Part shown: positions 38,485 through 47,839 of the stretch, piece after piece
Layout: each line of letters starts with the position of its first letter
Numbering within the stretch: the stretch's first letter is position 1
From: Basidiobolus meristosporus CBS 931.73
Taxonomy: Eukaryota; Basidiobolomycota; Basidiobolomycetes; Basidiobolales; Basidiobolaceae
Assembly: GCA_002104905.1 (NCBI GenBank)
Contig: MCFE01000021.1
Coordinates: forward strand, 1 to 64,000
DNA length: 64,000 nucleotides
Reading direction: 5' to 3'
Position numbers and translations under genes: made by a program
The notes under the pieces: generated by a model
What the model saw: only the letters and a program-made list of their open reading frames with translations
Database searches by the model: none
Told to the model about the DNA's origin: nothing

Positions 38485-39221
38485 AATTGTACTAGAGCCA
38501 CTATATAGTTGTGGGGCTGGTGTCAATGCTGAATTAATATTGGGTTACAAGGGTTGGGTTTTCAGGTGTTAAAACGAGGTGTTAGGCAAGAGATAGGCTT
38601 TAGTCCCAAAGAGAAAATGTGCCCTGATGTTTGGCTCGATTTATATATGATTCAGAATTCCATTCTCCTGTCAATGTGTATATCTATAGGATGTAGAGAG
38701 CCACGCGCTTCCATCGATTGCAGGACACTATTGGACAAAAGATCTGAATGTAAAAAATCGGAATCATCGTTTTAGATAATGAATGCGATCTAAATCAACT
38801 TGAAGATTGACTAATTATTTGCATGTGCATCTTCAACTGATTGATGCAAGGTCATAATGAAAACTAGAGCAAGTTGATATGATCCTGATAACAAACTGCT
38901 TTGGCCAATCACCGCTCATCAAAATGGAGTTTAGCTGATGCTTGTGATCTTCGCTTGACTTCGAATCTTCCGTTTAGGGAATGCTCATTGGGTGTCCACT
39001 AGATTGACAAATTCGTTACTGACGGGCTTAAGGCGGGTATTGGTAAGAGTGAGGTCATAGATGGTGTCACAGATTCCATTCTTGACCATTGCCAGTTACA
39101 GCAAATAGGACTATTAGGGTAGAGTTGTGCGATCCTTGAAACACAGCTTTATGGTGTGCACCACGATTCTTTCAACATCAGTGGATTGATCTTTTTATTG
39201 AAATAGCTTTGAAACATGGAT
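38485..39221. other. Intergenic: phosphatase promoter, 3' flank of the repeat protein
   Basis: About 740 bases, both neighbours on the minus strand. No gene recognised. Confidence 0.5.
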
Positions 39222-42200
39222 TCAAAAGATTGGTCTTGTTGGACATACGGTTTTAATAACGCTACTGCATATAGTATACGTGACTGAATGGGTCCCGGTT
39301 GTTGATACGGATGAACCATGGCTCTCAGAGGTGCCAGATACGCTTGAGGACCCCGAGTTACTGAATGTTTCAGATGTCTCTGAAGAAGGCTCTGTGCTGC
39401 TCAGAGACTCAGAAGACGGTTCCGTTGTGTTGGATGGCTCTATTGTGGTTGTGCTACTGGTGTTGGATATCTCTGATGTAGGCTCAGTGCTGCTCGGAGA
39501 CTCAGAAGACGGTTCTGTGGTGTTGGAAGGCTCTGTTGTGGTTATGCTACTGGTGTTGGATGTCTCTGAGGTAGGCTCAGTGTTGCTCGGAGACTCAGAT
39601 GAAGGTCCTGTGGTGTTGGGTGGCTCTGTTGTGGTTGCGTTACTTGTGTTGGATGTCTCTGATGTAGGCTCAGTGCTGCTTGGAGACTCAGAAGACGGTT
39701 CCGTTGTGTTGGAAGGCTCTGTTGTGGTCGTGTTACTTGTGTTAGATGTCTCTGATGTAGGCTCAGTGCTGCTCGGAGACTCAGAAGACGGTTCTGTGGT
39801 GTTGGAAGGCTCTGTTGTGGTTGTGCTACTGGTGTTGGATGTCTCTGATGTAGGCTCAGTGCTGCTTGGAGACTCAGAAGACGGTTCCGTTGTGTTGGAA
39901 GGCTCTGTTGTGGTTGTGCTACTGGTGTTGGATATCTCTGATGTAGGCTCAGTGCTGCTTGGAGACTCAGAAGACGGTTCCGTTGTGTTGGATGGCTCTG
40001 TTGTGGCTGTGCTACTGGTGTTGGATGTCTCTGATGTAGGCCCAGTGCTGCTTGGAGACTCAGAAGACGGTTCCGTTGTGTTGGATGGCTCTGTTGTGGC
40101 TGTGCTACTGGTGTTGGATGTCTCTGATGTAGGCCCAGTGCTGCTTGGAGACTCAGAAGACGGTTCCGTTGTGTTGGATGGCTCTGTCGTGGTTGTGTTA
40201 CTTGTGTTGGATGTCTCTGATGTAGGCCCAGTGCTGCTTGGAGACTCAGAAGACGGTTCCGTTGTGTTGGAAGGCTCTGTTGTGGTTGTGCTACTGGTGT
40301 TGGATATCTCTGATGTAGGCTCAGTGCTGCTCGGAGACTCAGAAGACGGTTCTGTGGTGTTGGAAGGCTCTGTTGTGGTTGTGTTACTTGGGTTGGATGT
40401 CTCTGATGTAGGCTCAGTGCTGCTTGGAGACTCAGAAGACGGTTCTGTGGTGTTGGATGGCTCTGTTGTGGTTGTGCTACTTGTGTTGGATGTCTCTGAT
40501 GTAGGCTCAGTGCTGCTTGGAGGCTGAGAAGACGGTTCTGTGGTGTTAGATGGCTCTGTCGTGGTTGTGTTACTTGTGCTGGATGTCTCTGATGTAGGCT
40601 CAGTGCTGCTTGGAGACTCAGAAGACGGTTCTGTGGTGTTGGAAGGCTCTGTCGTGGTTGTGTTACTTGTGTTGGATGTCTCTGATGTAGGCCCAGTGCT
40701 GCTTGGAGACTCAGAAGACGGTTCCGTTGTGTTGGATGGCTCTGTTGTGGTTGTGCTACTGGTGTTGGATGTCTCTGATGTAGGCTCAGTGCTGCTTGGA
40801 GACTCAGAAGACGGTTCTGTGGTGTTGGGTGGCTCTGTTGTGGTTGCGTTACTTGTGTTGGATGTCTCTGATGTAGGCTCAGTGCTGCTTGGAGGCTGAG
40901 AAGACGGTTCTGTGGTGTTGGAAGGCTCTGTCGTGGTTGTGTTACTTGTGTTGGATGTCTCTGATGTAGGCCCAGTGCTGCTTGGAGACTCAGAAGACGG
41001 TTCCGTTGTGTTGGATGGCTCTGTTGTGGCTGTGCTACTGGTGTTGTATGTCTCTGATGTAGGCTCAGTGCTGCTTGGAGACTCAGAAGACGGTTCCGTT
41101 GTGTTGGATGGCTCTGTTGTGGTTGTGCTACTGGTGTTGGATGTCTCTGAGGTAGGCTCAGTGCTGCTTGGAGACTCAGAAGACGGTTCTGTGGTGTTGG
41201 ATGGCTCTGTTGTGGTTGTGCTACTTGTGTTGGATGTCTCTGATGTAGGCTCAGTGCTGCTTGGAGGCTGAGAAGACGGTTCTGTGGTGTTGGAAGGCTC
41301 TGTCGTGGTTGTGTTACTTGTGTTGGATGTCTCTGATGTAGGCCCAGTGCTGCTTGGAGACTCAGAAGACGGTTCCGTTGTGTTGGATGGCTCTGTTGTG
41401 GCTGTGCTACTGGTGTTGGATGTCTCTGATGTAGGCTCAGTGCTGCTTGGAGACTCAGAAGACGGTTCCGTTGTGTTGGATGTCTCTGTTGTGGTTGTGT
41501 TACTGGTGTTGGATGTCTCTGAGGTAGGCTCAGTGCTGCTAGGAGACTCAGATGAAGGTTCTGTGGTGTTGGATGGCTCTGTTGTGGTTGTGCTACTGGT
41601 GTTGGATGTCTCTGATGTAGGCTCAGCGCTGCTTGGAGTTTCAGAAGTCTCGGTTGTAGTTGTACTGCCAGTACTCGATGTCTCTGATGGTGGTTCCGGG
41701 CTAGTTGACGGCTCAGGTGTGGACTCGGTAGATGTGGTTATCGAGCTCATGGTGGTTGTAGGAGATGGTTGACATATAGCGATAGTTCCCTGTTGTTGAC
41801 ACCGTTCACCAGAAGCGCAAGGAGTATAACTCCACGTTGAAGCAAATGCACAATCTAAATGTCCTGAACTATAGCAAACTTGCCCCTGAATGCAACTTCC
41901 TCCTGGTGTCGGGTGCAAAGGATCGATCTCAGACCCATCTGTACTTACGAGCGATGATGTTCCTTTGTCTGTAGATGTACAAAATACTTTGAAAGAGGTT
42001 TCTGTGTCATAATAGCAAGTGCCTCCGTCTCCGCAAGTGCCGAATTGCCACCCCCCTTCTCCACAGCCCAGGAATCCTCCAGTCCCGTAGCAGACATAAT
42101 CATCCAGATTGCAAGGGCCTCCGGTAGTAACTAACGTTGTAATACTTGTACCCTCGGGATTATCAGTAAAAGGATAAGTTACACTACGAGTGGGTATATA

Positions 42201-42890
42201 CCCCTCAGTAGTTTCACATTGTATAACCCACGGATAGCCCTGAACGTAGCTACACGATCGGTAACTGGGGCATTCGTAACTGTTCCAAATGCCAGATGTG
42301 CAGTAGAGATAATCCTTCGAACCATAGCAGACATAGTCGCCTTCATTGCAGCTTTCTCCAGGAGTAAAGTAGTCAGTTGCTTGGGTTCCGGATGGGTTAG
42401 TTGGTGCAGTATATGTCAGCGTACGGGTTCTTGGCGTAGTGGTGGTAGTTCTGGTAAATTCTATTTCAGAAGAATAGGTAGTAGCAGAAGTACATTTTAT
42501 TTTCCACGGCTCCGGCTTATAGTCACAAGTAAATCCAGAGCTACAAGCATTCACCACCCAAATTCCATTGTAGCATAAAAGATATTCTGTTTGGCCATAG
42601 CACACCTCGTCGTCATCGTTACAAGGGTCTCCCGGTTGCAGGCCCCTGGGCAAATCTCCTACAGGGTTTGGAGGAAGTGGATATACGACGCGCCAAGGTG
42701 CATCAGTTGAAGATGATACCTCCTGGATAAATTCAACTATATGGGGTGTCCTGTAGTGCAATCCTTGGTATGCATTCCCTTCTCTGGCAGCAGGTACATT
42801 GGTATGTAGATTTGTAGTGTGAAGGCTAGCTGCTGATAAAGCTACCTGTGTTGTATAGCAAATTAAAGATTTCAATGATGATAGTCTCAT
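39222..42890 (-). CDS. Secreted Cys-rich (CBM19-like) protein with mucin-like repeat tail
   Basis: A 1222-residue, intronless, probably secreted protein. The N-terminus (MRLSSLKSLICYTTQVALSA) resembles a signal peptide. Four Cys-rich modules of ~45 residues follow (for example CNEGDYVCYGSKDYLYC...W...C), spaced by Thr/Pro linkers, in about residues 85-375. Their C-x5-6-CYG-x-C-x4-W-x4-C-x4-C-x-C pattern resembles CBM19 chitin-binding modules. After that come 24 copies of a 31-residue Ser/Thr/Glu/Pro repeat rich in N-glycosylation sequons (SNTT, SNTS). A short Cys-containing tail (YTICSSVIKTVCPTRPIF) ends the protein; no GPI signal is evident. A TATATATA run lies about 30 nt upstream of the ATG. 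Probably a cell-wall or spore-surface protein; chitin binding is inferred from spacing only. Confidence 0.8.
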   Translation of the reverse strand: MRLSSLKSLICYTTQVALSAASLHTTNLHTNVPAAREGNAYQGLHYRTPHIVEFIQEVSSSTDAPWRVVYPLPPNPVGDLPRGLQPGDPCNDDDEVCYGQTEYLLCYNGIWVVNACSSGFTCDYKPEPWKIKCTSATTYSSEIEFTRTTTTTPRTRTLTYTAPTNPSGTQATDYFTPGESCNEGDYVCYGSKDYLYCTSGIWNSYECPSYRSCSYVQGYPWVIQCETTEGYIPTRSVTYPFTDNPEGTSITTLVTTGGPCNLDDYVCYGTGGFLGCGEGGWQFGTCGDGGTCYYDTETSFKVFCTSTDKGTSSLVSTDGSEIDPLHPTPGGSCIQGQVCYSSGHLDCAFASTWSYTPCASGERCQQQGTIAICQPSPTTTMSSITTSTESTPEPSTSPEPPSETSSTGSTTTTETSETPSSAEPTSETSNTSSTTTTEPSNTTEPSSESPSSTEPTSETSNTSNTTTTETSNTTEPSSESPSSTEPTSETSNTSSTATTEPSNTTEPSSESPSSTGPTSETSNTSNTTTTEPSNTTEPSSQPPSSTEPTSETSNTSSTTTTEPSNTTEPSSESPSSTEPTSETSNTSSTTTTEPSNTTEPSSESPSSTEPTSETYNTSSTATTEPSNTTEPSSESPSSTGPTSETSNTSNTTTTEPSNTTEPSSQPPSSTEPTSETSNTSNATTTEPPNTTEPSSESPSSTEPTSETSNTSSTTTTEPSNTTEPSSESPSSTGPTSETSNTSNTTTTEPSNTTEPSSESPSSTEPTSETSSTSNTTTTEPSNTTEPSSQPPSSTEPTSETSNTSSTTTTEPSNTTEPSSESPSSTEPTSETSNPSNTTTTEPSNTTEPSSESPSSTEPTSEISNTSSTTTTEPSNTTEPSSESPSSTGPTSETSNTSNTTTTEPSNTTEPSSESPSSTGPTSETSNTSSTATTEPSNTTEPSSESPSSTGPTSETSNTSSTATTEPSNTTEPSSESPSSTEPTSEISNTSSTTTTEPSNTTEPSSESPSSTEPTSETSNTSSTTTTEPSNTTEPSSESPSSTEPTSETSNTSNTTTTEPSNTTEPSSESPSSTEPTSETSNTSNATTTEPPNTTGPSSESPSNTEPTSETSNTSSITTTEPSNTTEPSSESPSSTEPTSEISNTSSTTTIEPSNTTEPSSESLSSTEPSSETSETFSNSGSSSVSGTSESHGSSVSTTGTHSVTYTICSSVIKTVCPTRPIF
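39390..41621 (-). repeat. 24-copy 93-bp coding minisatellite
   Basis: 24 contiguous copies of a 93-bp unit with no length variation, so every copy stays in frame (31 residues, consensus PTSETSNTSSTTTTEPSNTT then EPSSESPSSTE). Variants recur in recognisable combinations (SSQPPSS, STATTEPS, NATTTEPP, SSTG), indicating copying of multi-unit blocks by unequal exchange or slippage. The antisense strand is also largely open because the unit length is a multiple of three. Confidence 0.97.
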
Positions 42891-44158
42891 TGCTTCTAAA
42901 TCATTTGAGAGTCCTACAGTTCTCTATATATATTATAGGCTTTGAGTTGAGAGAACTTGGATATCTAAAAATACATACTCTAGTCAAAACATCCGTAATC
43001 TACAACGGTTCTCAATGTTGGTATTACTACAATCCATTGGAATTTATTATATCAACACCATCCATCCATTACTATTCTCCACATTCAGCTAATGAAGCTA
43101 GAGGGATATCATGTTGGTTCATAAAAATAACACACAGGAAACCACCTATCTATGGGAATATTTATCAGAATTGTAAAAACGATATTGGCAAGCTAGTCCT
43201 CAACACAATTGGCAAACACCGCATATGTTCATTGTAATTAGATTACTATAATCTGAATCACCTGCGTATTTTAGATGTAGAACTCGACAAAATTCATGAA
43301 TGATAATGCGTTTAAGAACTTGTAACTGAGTAACCCCAATGATATTACAATACTAAAATAATGAGTAAAAATAGCTTCTGAGCAACCAAATTACTCCGAA
43401 GTCTTCTTTTTGGTCATTTGCGCTCTAGCGATATGGAGTATTCCTATTAGAAACTGAACAGGCTATAATCAGTTGGTGCACAATACTTCCCTTTAGTGGT
43501 AGATAGCATCCGATATGGACTTGGGCAACTCTCCAGCTAACCATTGCCTTTTCGAGTGTAGAAAGATTACCGCAATGCCATAGCGTCGGCAAATAGATTC
43601 GACGCGAAAGGAAGTATCATTATACATCAGCGAATGATGGGACATCAACGAAGTACTTGGTCATAGCCGCTGCCATGGCGTTGGTTTATTAATCCAACTT
43701 CGCCATTTGTCCGGATTCACATGCATCTATAAATAACCTTCTGCCCGCTACATGGACTTGGAAATTAGGCTCTACTTGTTTGATTTCATGCCGATAATCA
43801 TACTTCATTAGTACCCGGATGTAATCACTTGGAGCAACCTGTATTGATTGAGCACTCAATGGAGTAAACAATGCTCAAAATACAGAGCCCAAAATACATC
43901 TCAAAACTTCATATTGGCCACAGTGCTCGCATCGTCATTGTGAGATTGTAACCTATTTTACTACATCTTTATGCCACCCCTATTCAGATTCATCCAAATA
44001 CGATCGAGGATTTCAATTTTCCTGTAGACTTGATGGGGTAGTTAAGGTCGAGATTAACAATTTTCAGGATCACACATGTAACTGGCCGGAAAGAGTTTTA
44101 TTTGTGAGTACACCATTTATTACAGTATATCGCAATTCCACTTGGATACACTACATCC
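42891..44158. other. Intergenic with divergent promoters
   Basis: About 1.3 kb between the divergently transcribed repeat protein and SNRNP48. The outer parts should be promoters. A minus-strand protein-like relic lies at 43689-43871. Confidence 0.45.
43689..43871 (-). pseudogene. Possible SET-domain relic
   Basis: A 60-codon open frame ending FQVHVAGRRLFIDACESGQMAKLD and stopping; quoted in parts, RRLFIDACESGQMAKL recalls the SET-domain segment that precedes the RFINHSC motif, and one deleted base would read LIN. The following NHSC core is not present. Too short and damaged for certainty; a dead gene or element fragment. Confidence 0.22.
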
Positions 44159-46064
44159 ATGAGTGAGGTAGAGGCCAGAAAAAAATATCTTTCGACTTTA
44201 CGTCAAGATGCCAAGGCTTTTAACCAGGAAATAGAGAGTATAGTCAGTTTATTGGGAACGGATTCAAAAGATTTATTGGAACAAATTTCGGTTAGTTTTA
44301 TGTGCTTGAAAAGGGATCGTTCACAATCTTATTTGATCCCATGTTTAGAAAGGACACAAACTTCTGCAATGCCCGTTTGATCATAACCATAAAGTTCCCA
44401 AGGAAACGTATTCTGCACATTTTAAAAAGTGTGAGTTAAGGGCTCTGGGAATCACCAGCGAAGATAATAAACCGGTAAGAAGGGGCTATATCGATGGTTA
44501 GTATAATAAACTAAGTGGTTTATGTTCTTCTTAGCTCCCTAGCTCTCTTGGCTTCTACGAAAAAGCACCAGCAGTAATATCTTTGATAGAAGGTTGGTTT
44601 CCTAGCTTGATATTTACCAACCATTTTCTACAAAGTATCTCACTTTTGACTCAAAGTACCGGTTGGAACGGATCTTGGAGATCAGGACTGCAAAGTGGAA
44701 AATCGGTATTTTGCAAGTTGTACCTCTCATGTAAATTGTACACTGACGCCTCTCTTTTATTTTCATGTAGCGAATCATCAACTAGACATTGGGATAAAAT
44801 TGATCTTGAGAATCTTGAAATAGAATCAACCGAAGATCTCCACGGCGATGTACTGTTAACAGAGAACGAAAACATCCTGGACAACATACTGAATTCGGAT
44901 AATATAGATGTACGATTGCGGTAAGTACTTCGTGGTATTATTCCTTTACCGCTAGTGCTTATGAATTATTTAAGAAAACTCAACAAATGGACACAAATCC
45001 CTCGGTTTTATGAAAAACTGAATATCGAAGAGTTAAATCCTATGAAAACCCGTGGTTGGCTTGTCAATAACTTGCCGCAAAACACACAGCTACGTAATTC
45101 AATCAGCCCAAGTTTCAATTCAGAAATGGAGCTTTCAGACTATATATATCGCCATTTGCTGCTACCTGCTAAAGGCATCGAAGAGTTCAAGAGACATGTA
45201 GAACCTTATTTCGGGCCAGGTAAGTTATAAGCAAGGCAGTCATCGATTCTGCCACGATGTTGACTTCGACGACTTTTCTCAGCATCACAGATGTTCACAT
45301 TAAAATTGTGGAAATATCTCATGTCTGAGTTGATTCTGCTAATGGTTCTTCCAGTCAATGATGCCATTCTTCCGGTAACGTGTTTACGGCCAGTTATTTG
45401 GCTGTGGGCCGATGACTAACTGTGTACTATAGACAAATCAACAGTCATCAATAGATGAGCATTCTGAACACTCGCAGTTGCCAAGTGAGATATCTATAGA
45501 ACCAGTAACAGATAACACCGGTGAAAATTTAGTTTATAACGTATGTATATCCGGCGTTTATAATTATAAGGAGAACCTAACCATTTTGCAGCTGCTTGAT
45601 CGCCAGCCTCGCCTACAGCCTGGTTCAGCTTTGGCTGTATCTCAGAGGCGCAAAAAATATGAGCACCTTATTCAAGCAAGTAGATATATTCGAGAACTTC
45701 ACGGACGCAACGATCACAACATCTATGACGGATTTGAAGAGGCTCTAGAAAGAGCGAAATTAATCAAAGGTTAGTTTTGCCTATATCCGCCTGCTATGGT
45801 ATGATTTAATCAACTTTATACCAGAGCAAAATCAGAAGAGGAAGTCGAAAGCTGACTTACTTGCGGAGCAAAGAGATTATAAAAGAAGAAGGAAATCGTA
45901 TCGCGCCAAGAATGTACGGATTACTCAAAGAACCCCCACTCAGGTATGAGCCTTAATTGAAGCGAGCCGACTAGAATATAGTACTCAATGCATTTAATCA
46001 TCATTAGATTCAGCGTGATTTAATTGCTGCGTATATGGAGGATTTTGAGTTATTGAACTCTTAA
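44159..46064 (+). CDS. U11/U12 snRNP 48-kDa protein (SNRNP48/U11-48K)
   Basis: Minor-spliceosome protein that recognises the 5' splice site of U12-type introns together with U11 snRNA. By my joins there are 11 exons and roughly 435-440 residues. The CHHC zinc finger is at residues ~48-72: LLQCPFDHNHKVPKETY then SAHFKKCELRALGI, with Cys, His, His and Cys correctly spaced. The C-terminal signature LLAEQRDYKRRRKSYRAKN is nearly identical to animal SNRNP48, followed by RDLIAAYMEDF. The middle (for example NKWTQIPRFYEKLN, ELSDYIYRHLLLPAKG, QMFTLKLWKYLMSE) is longer than in the ~339-residue human protein and nearer to the longer plant form. All of its own introns look U2-type. The TAA is at 46062-46064. 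Confidence 0.9.
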
Positions 46065-46300
46065 GTTCATGCGGCACCGAATGTATTGACCATGTCTAAT
46101 TATAGAGCAACTTCTTCACAGATGAGAGGAGCTCGTAATACAAGCTTTTAACTATATTGTCGAGCCTTGCTTTAACAACTCCACACCTCAAGATTAGCTA
46201 TATAGAATTGGTTTACGTTGCTCATGATTGTATAGTAAATCATCATTGATTCAAAATCGCGGAAGTACATTTTGTCCATCAATATTAGAATGAAGATGGG
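46065..46300. other. Short spacer before EBP
   Basis: About 240 AT-rich bases between two plus-strand genes; 3' UTR of SNRNP48 and EBP promoter. No other feature seen. Confidence 0.5.
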
Positions 46301-47055
46301 ATGAATAAATTACCTTCTGGCATGTATAGCCCCATCACCATGGCTTCACATCCATATTACCCGCAGACCTTGATATTACTTCACTATGTTCCCCCGACGG
46401 GCTCGTTACTGTATACTTTGGGTATAACCTTAGGAGGGATAGGTTCAGTCATACTTTTAGGAGGATTGTTGGCTAAGCGTAGAGGAATAACTTTCGTTCA
46501 ACAAGTTACCTTTACTTGGTTTGTTTTATGTGGCTTCTTGCATTCTACTTTGGAGCTGTACTTCGTTCTGCATCATGATTCCCTGGCAGCAGACAACACC
46601 ATTTTAGGCCTTGTTTGGAAGGAGTATGCCAAAAGTGATTCTAGATACTTATCAAGTGACACATTCTTATGGTGTACCGAAACGTTTACTGTGGTATGTA
46701 GTTTATTCGTTTTAGCACTTCACGAAACTCTTTATTCACGCTGATTACCTTACACCAGTTTATCATTGGACCTTTGTGCTGGTATACTAGCTATTTGACA
46801 TATCAACAGAAACCAACCTGTCATCTTTATACTGTGTTAACCTCTACTTGCCACCTGATAACTTGTACTTTGTACTTCACGACAAGTCTATTAGATGGTA
46901 GCCCCGATTGTATTCCAAATGTCCTATATTTCTGGGTATATTTTGTCGGATTCAATCTTCCCTGGATAATAATTCCGTTCTACTTGGTATATAACAACAT
47001 GAAGTATTTGGAAGCAATCCTCAATACCAAAGTGAAATCTTTGAAAAAACTGTAA
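46301..47055 (+). CDS. Emopamil-binding protein-type sterol delta8-delta7 isomerase
   Basis: ER membrane protein of the EBP family, which shifts the sterol B-ring double bond from C8 to C7. Two exons joined at GTATGT...ACACCAG give about 225 residues with four to five membrane spans. Family landmarks are SHPYYPQTL, the catalytic-region FLHSTLELYFVLHH (His and Glu equivalents of human H76/E80), LVWKEYAKSDSRYLSSDTF, the E of CTETFTV, IIGPLCWYTSYL, and YFWVYFVGFNLPWIIIPFYLV, which contains the conserved Asn and Trp. Most fungi use the unrelated ERG2 for this step, so an EBP here is notable; it may replace or supplement ERG2, or act on another lipid. It lies between SNRNP48 and the convergent PIG-Y gene. 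Confidence 0.88.
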
Positions 47056-47360
47056 GCCAACTGAATAACAAATAAATTATCTTCTAGATAGTAAATATAA
47101 AGTCGAATGCCCAAATATCTTCCCTATTAACCGACTGCGAATTGTTAAAAGAATCGCTACGATAGATCTAGTAATTATTTACAAGCAGAAAATTGGGTTC
47201 ACCGAGTAAAGTGAGGGGAGAAGAGTTCAAGTTGTACTTGATTTTGTTTCAGCCAAAGATAAAGTAGATATAGTACATTTAATAGGGTAAAAGGATTATA
47301 CGAGGCTCTTTTGACTTTCTGTTTGAGTTTGAAGAAACTGACCACGCCGTTGTAGTAACG
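47056..47360. other. Convergent 3' spacer
   Basis: About 300 AT-rich bases between the ends of EBP (+) and PIG-Y (-), with an AATAAAT at about 47071. No gene seen. Confidence 0.5.
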
Positions 47361-47839
47361 TCAATTATGTCGGAAAAACTTCATACCCATCCAATTCCAG
47401 AACACAGCATATACAGAAACAAACCAAGTGACGGGTATCAGTAAGCAGTAGTATGTATCCTCTTTGATCCAATCTAAGTACTAAGACGTGTGTTATTCAC
47501 AGATATTAAAAGGTGCTTTTCATATTTCTTGTAACTTACCTTGTTGCCGGTATAAGGCATGAGTTTGCTGACGACGATAGCATACATAAAGAGCACAAAG
47601 AGAACATACGTAGCAATGAGTAATACGTAACCCCAGAACTGTGTTGAATCGGGTTCCAGATTAGAGAGTCTAATGGTATTACGGCGTGTATGATGTGGTG
47701 GCTCAGTATTTAACTGAAATGAATGGCTACGCCGTGACAGAGTAGTAACACTGCCATTAGTTCTCGAGATGTTCGAAGTTGACAAAGATCTGGAAGGAAA
47801 AGGTATGGTATTACTCGAGTCAAAACCTACGTTCGACAT
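47361..47839 (-). CDS. PIG-Y-like GPI-GlcNAc transferase subunit
   Basis: A 139-residue ER membrane protein in two exons (47839 down, and 47480-47361). Exon 1 has a Ser/Thr/Arg-rich cytosolic N-terminus and a first membrane span (WGYVLLIATYVLFVLFMYAI) ending VVSKLMPYTGNK. The acceptor CACGTCTTAG at 47481 gives YLDWIKEDTYYCLLIPVTWF then FWNWMGMKFFRHN*. The second span and the terminal MGMKFFRHN match PIG-Y (human MGIKLFRHN), a small subunit of the enzyme that starts GPI-anchor synthesis by adding GlcNAc to phosphatidylinositol. The N-terminal extension is longer than in the 71-residue human protein. The yeast counterpart is Eri1. Confidence 0.82.

Noticed and set aside
39280-41772. Long plus-strand open frames (up to 415 codons) reading VVLLVLDVSDVGSVLLGD repeats.
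   Set aside because: They are the antisense of the 93-bp coding repeat. The unit is a multiple of three and stop-poor on both strands, so openness is expected; no start context, domain or independent support.
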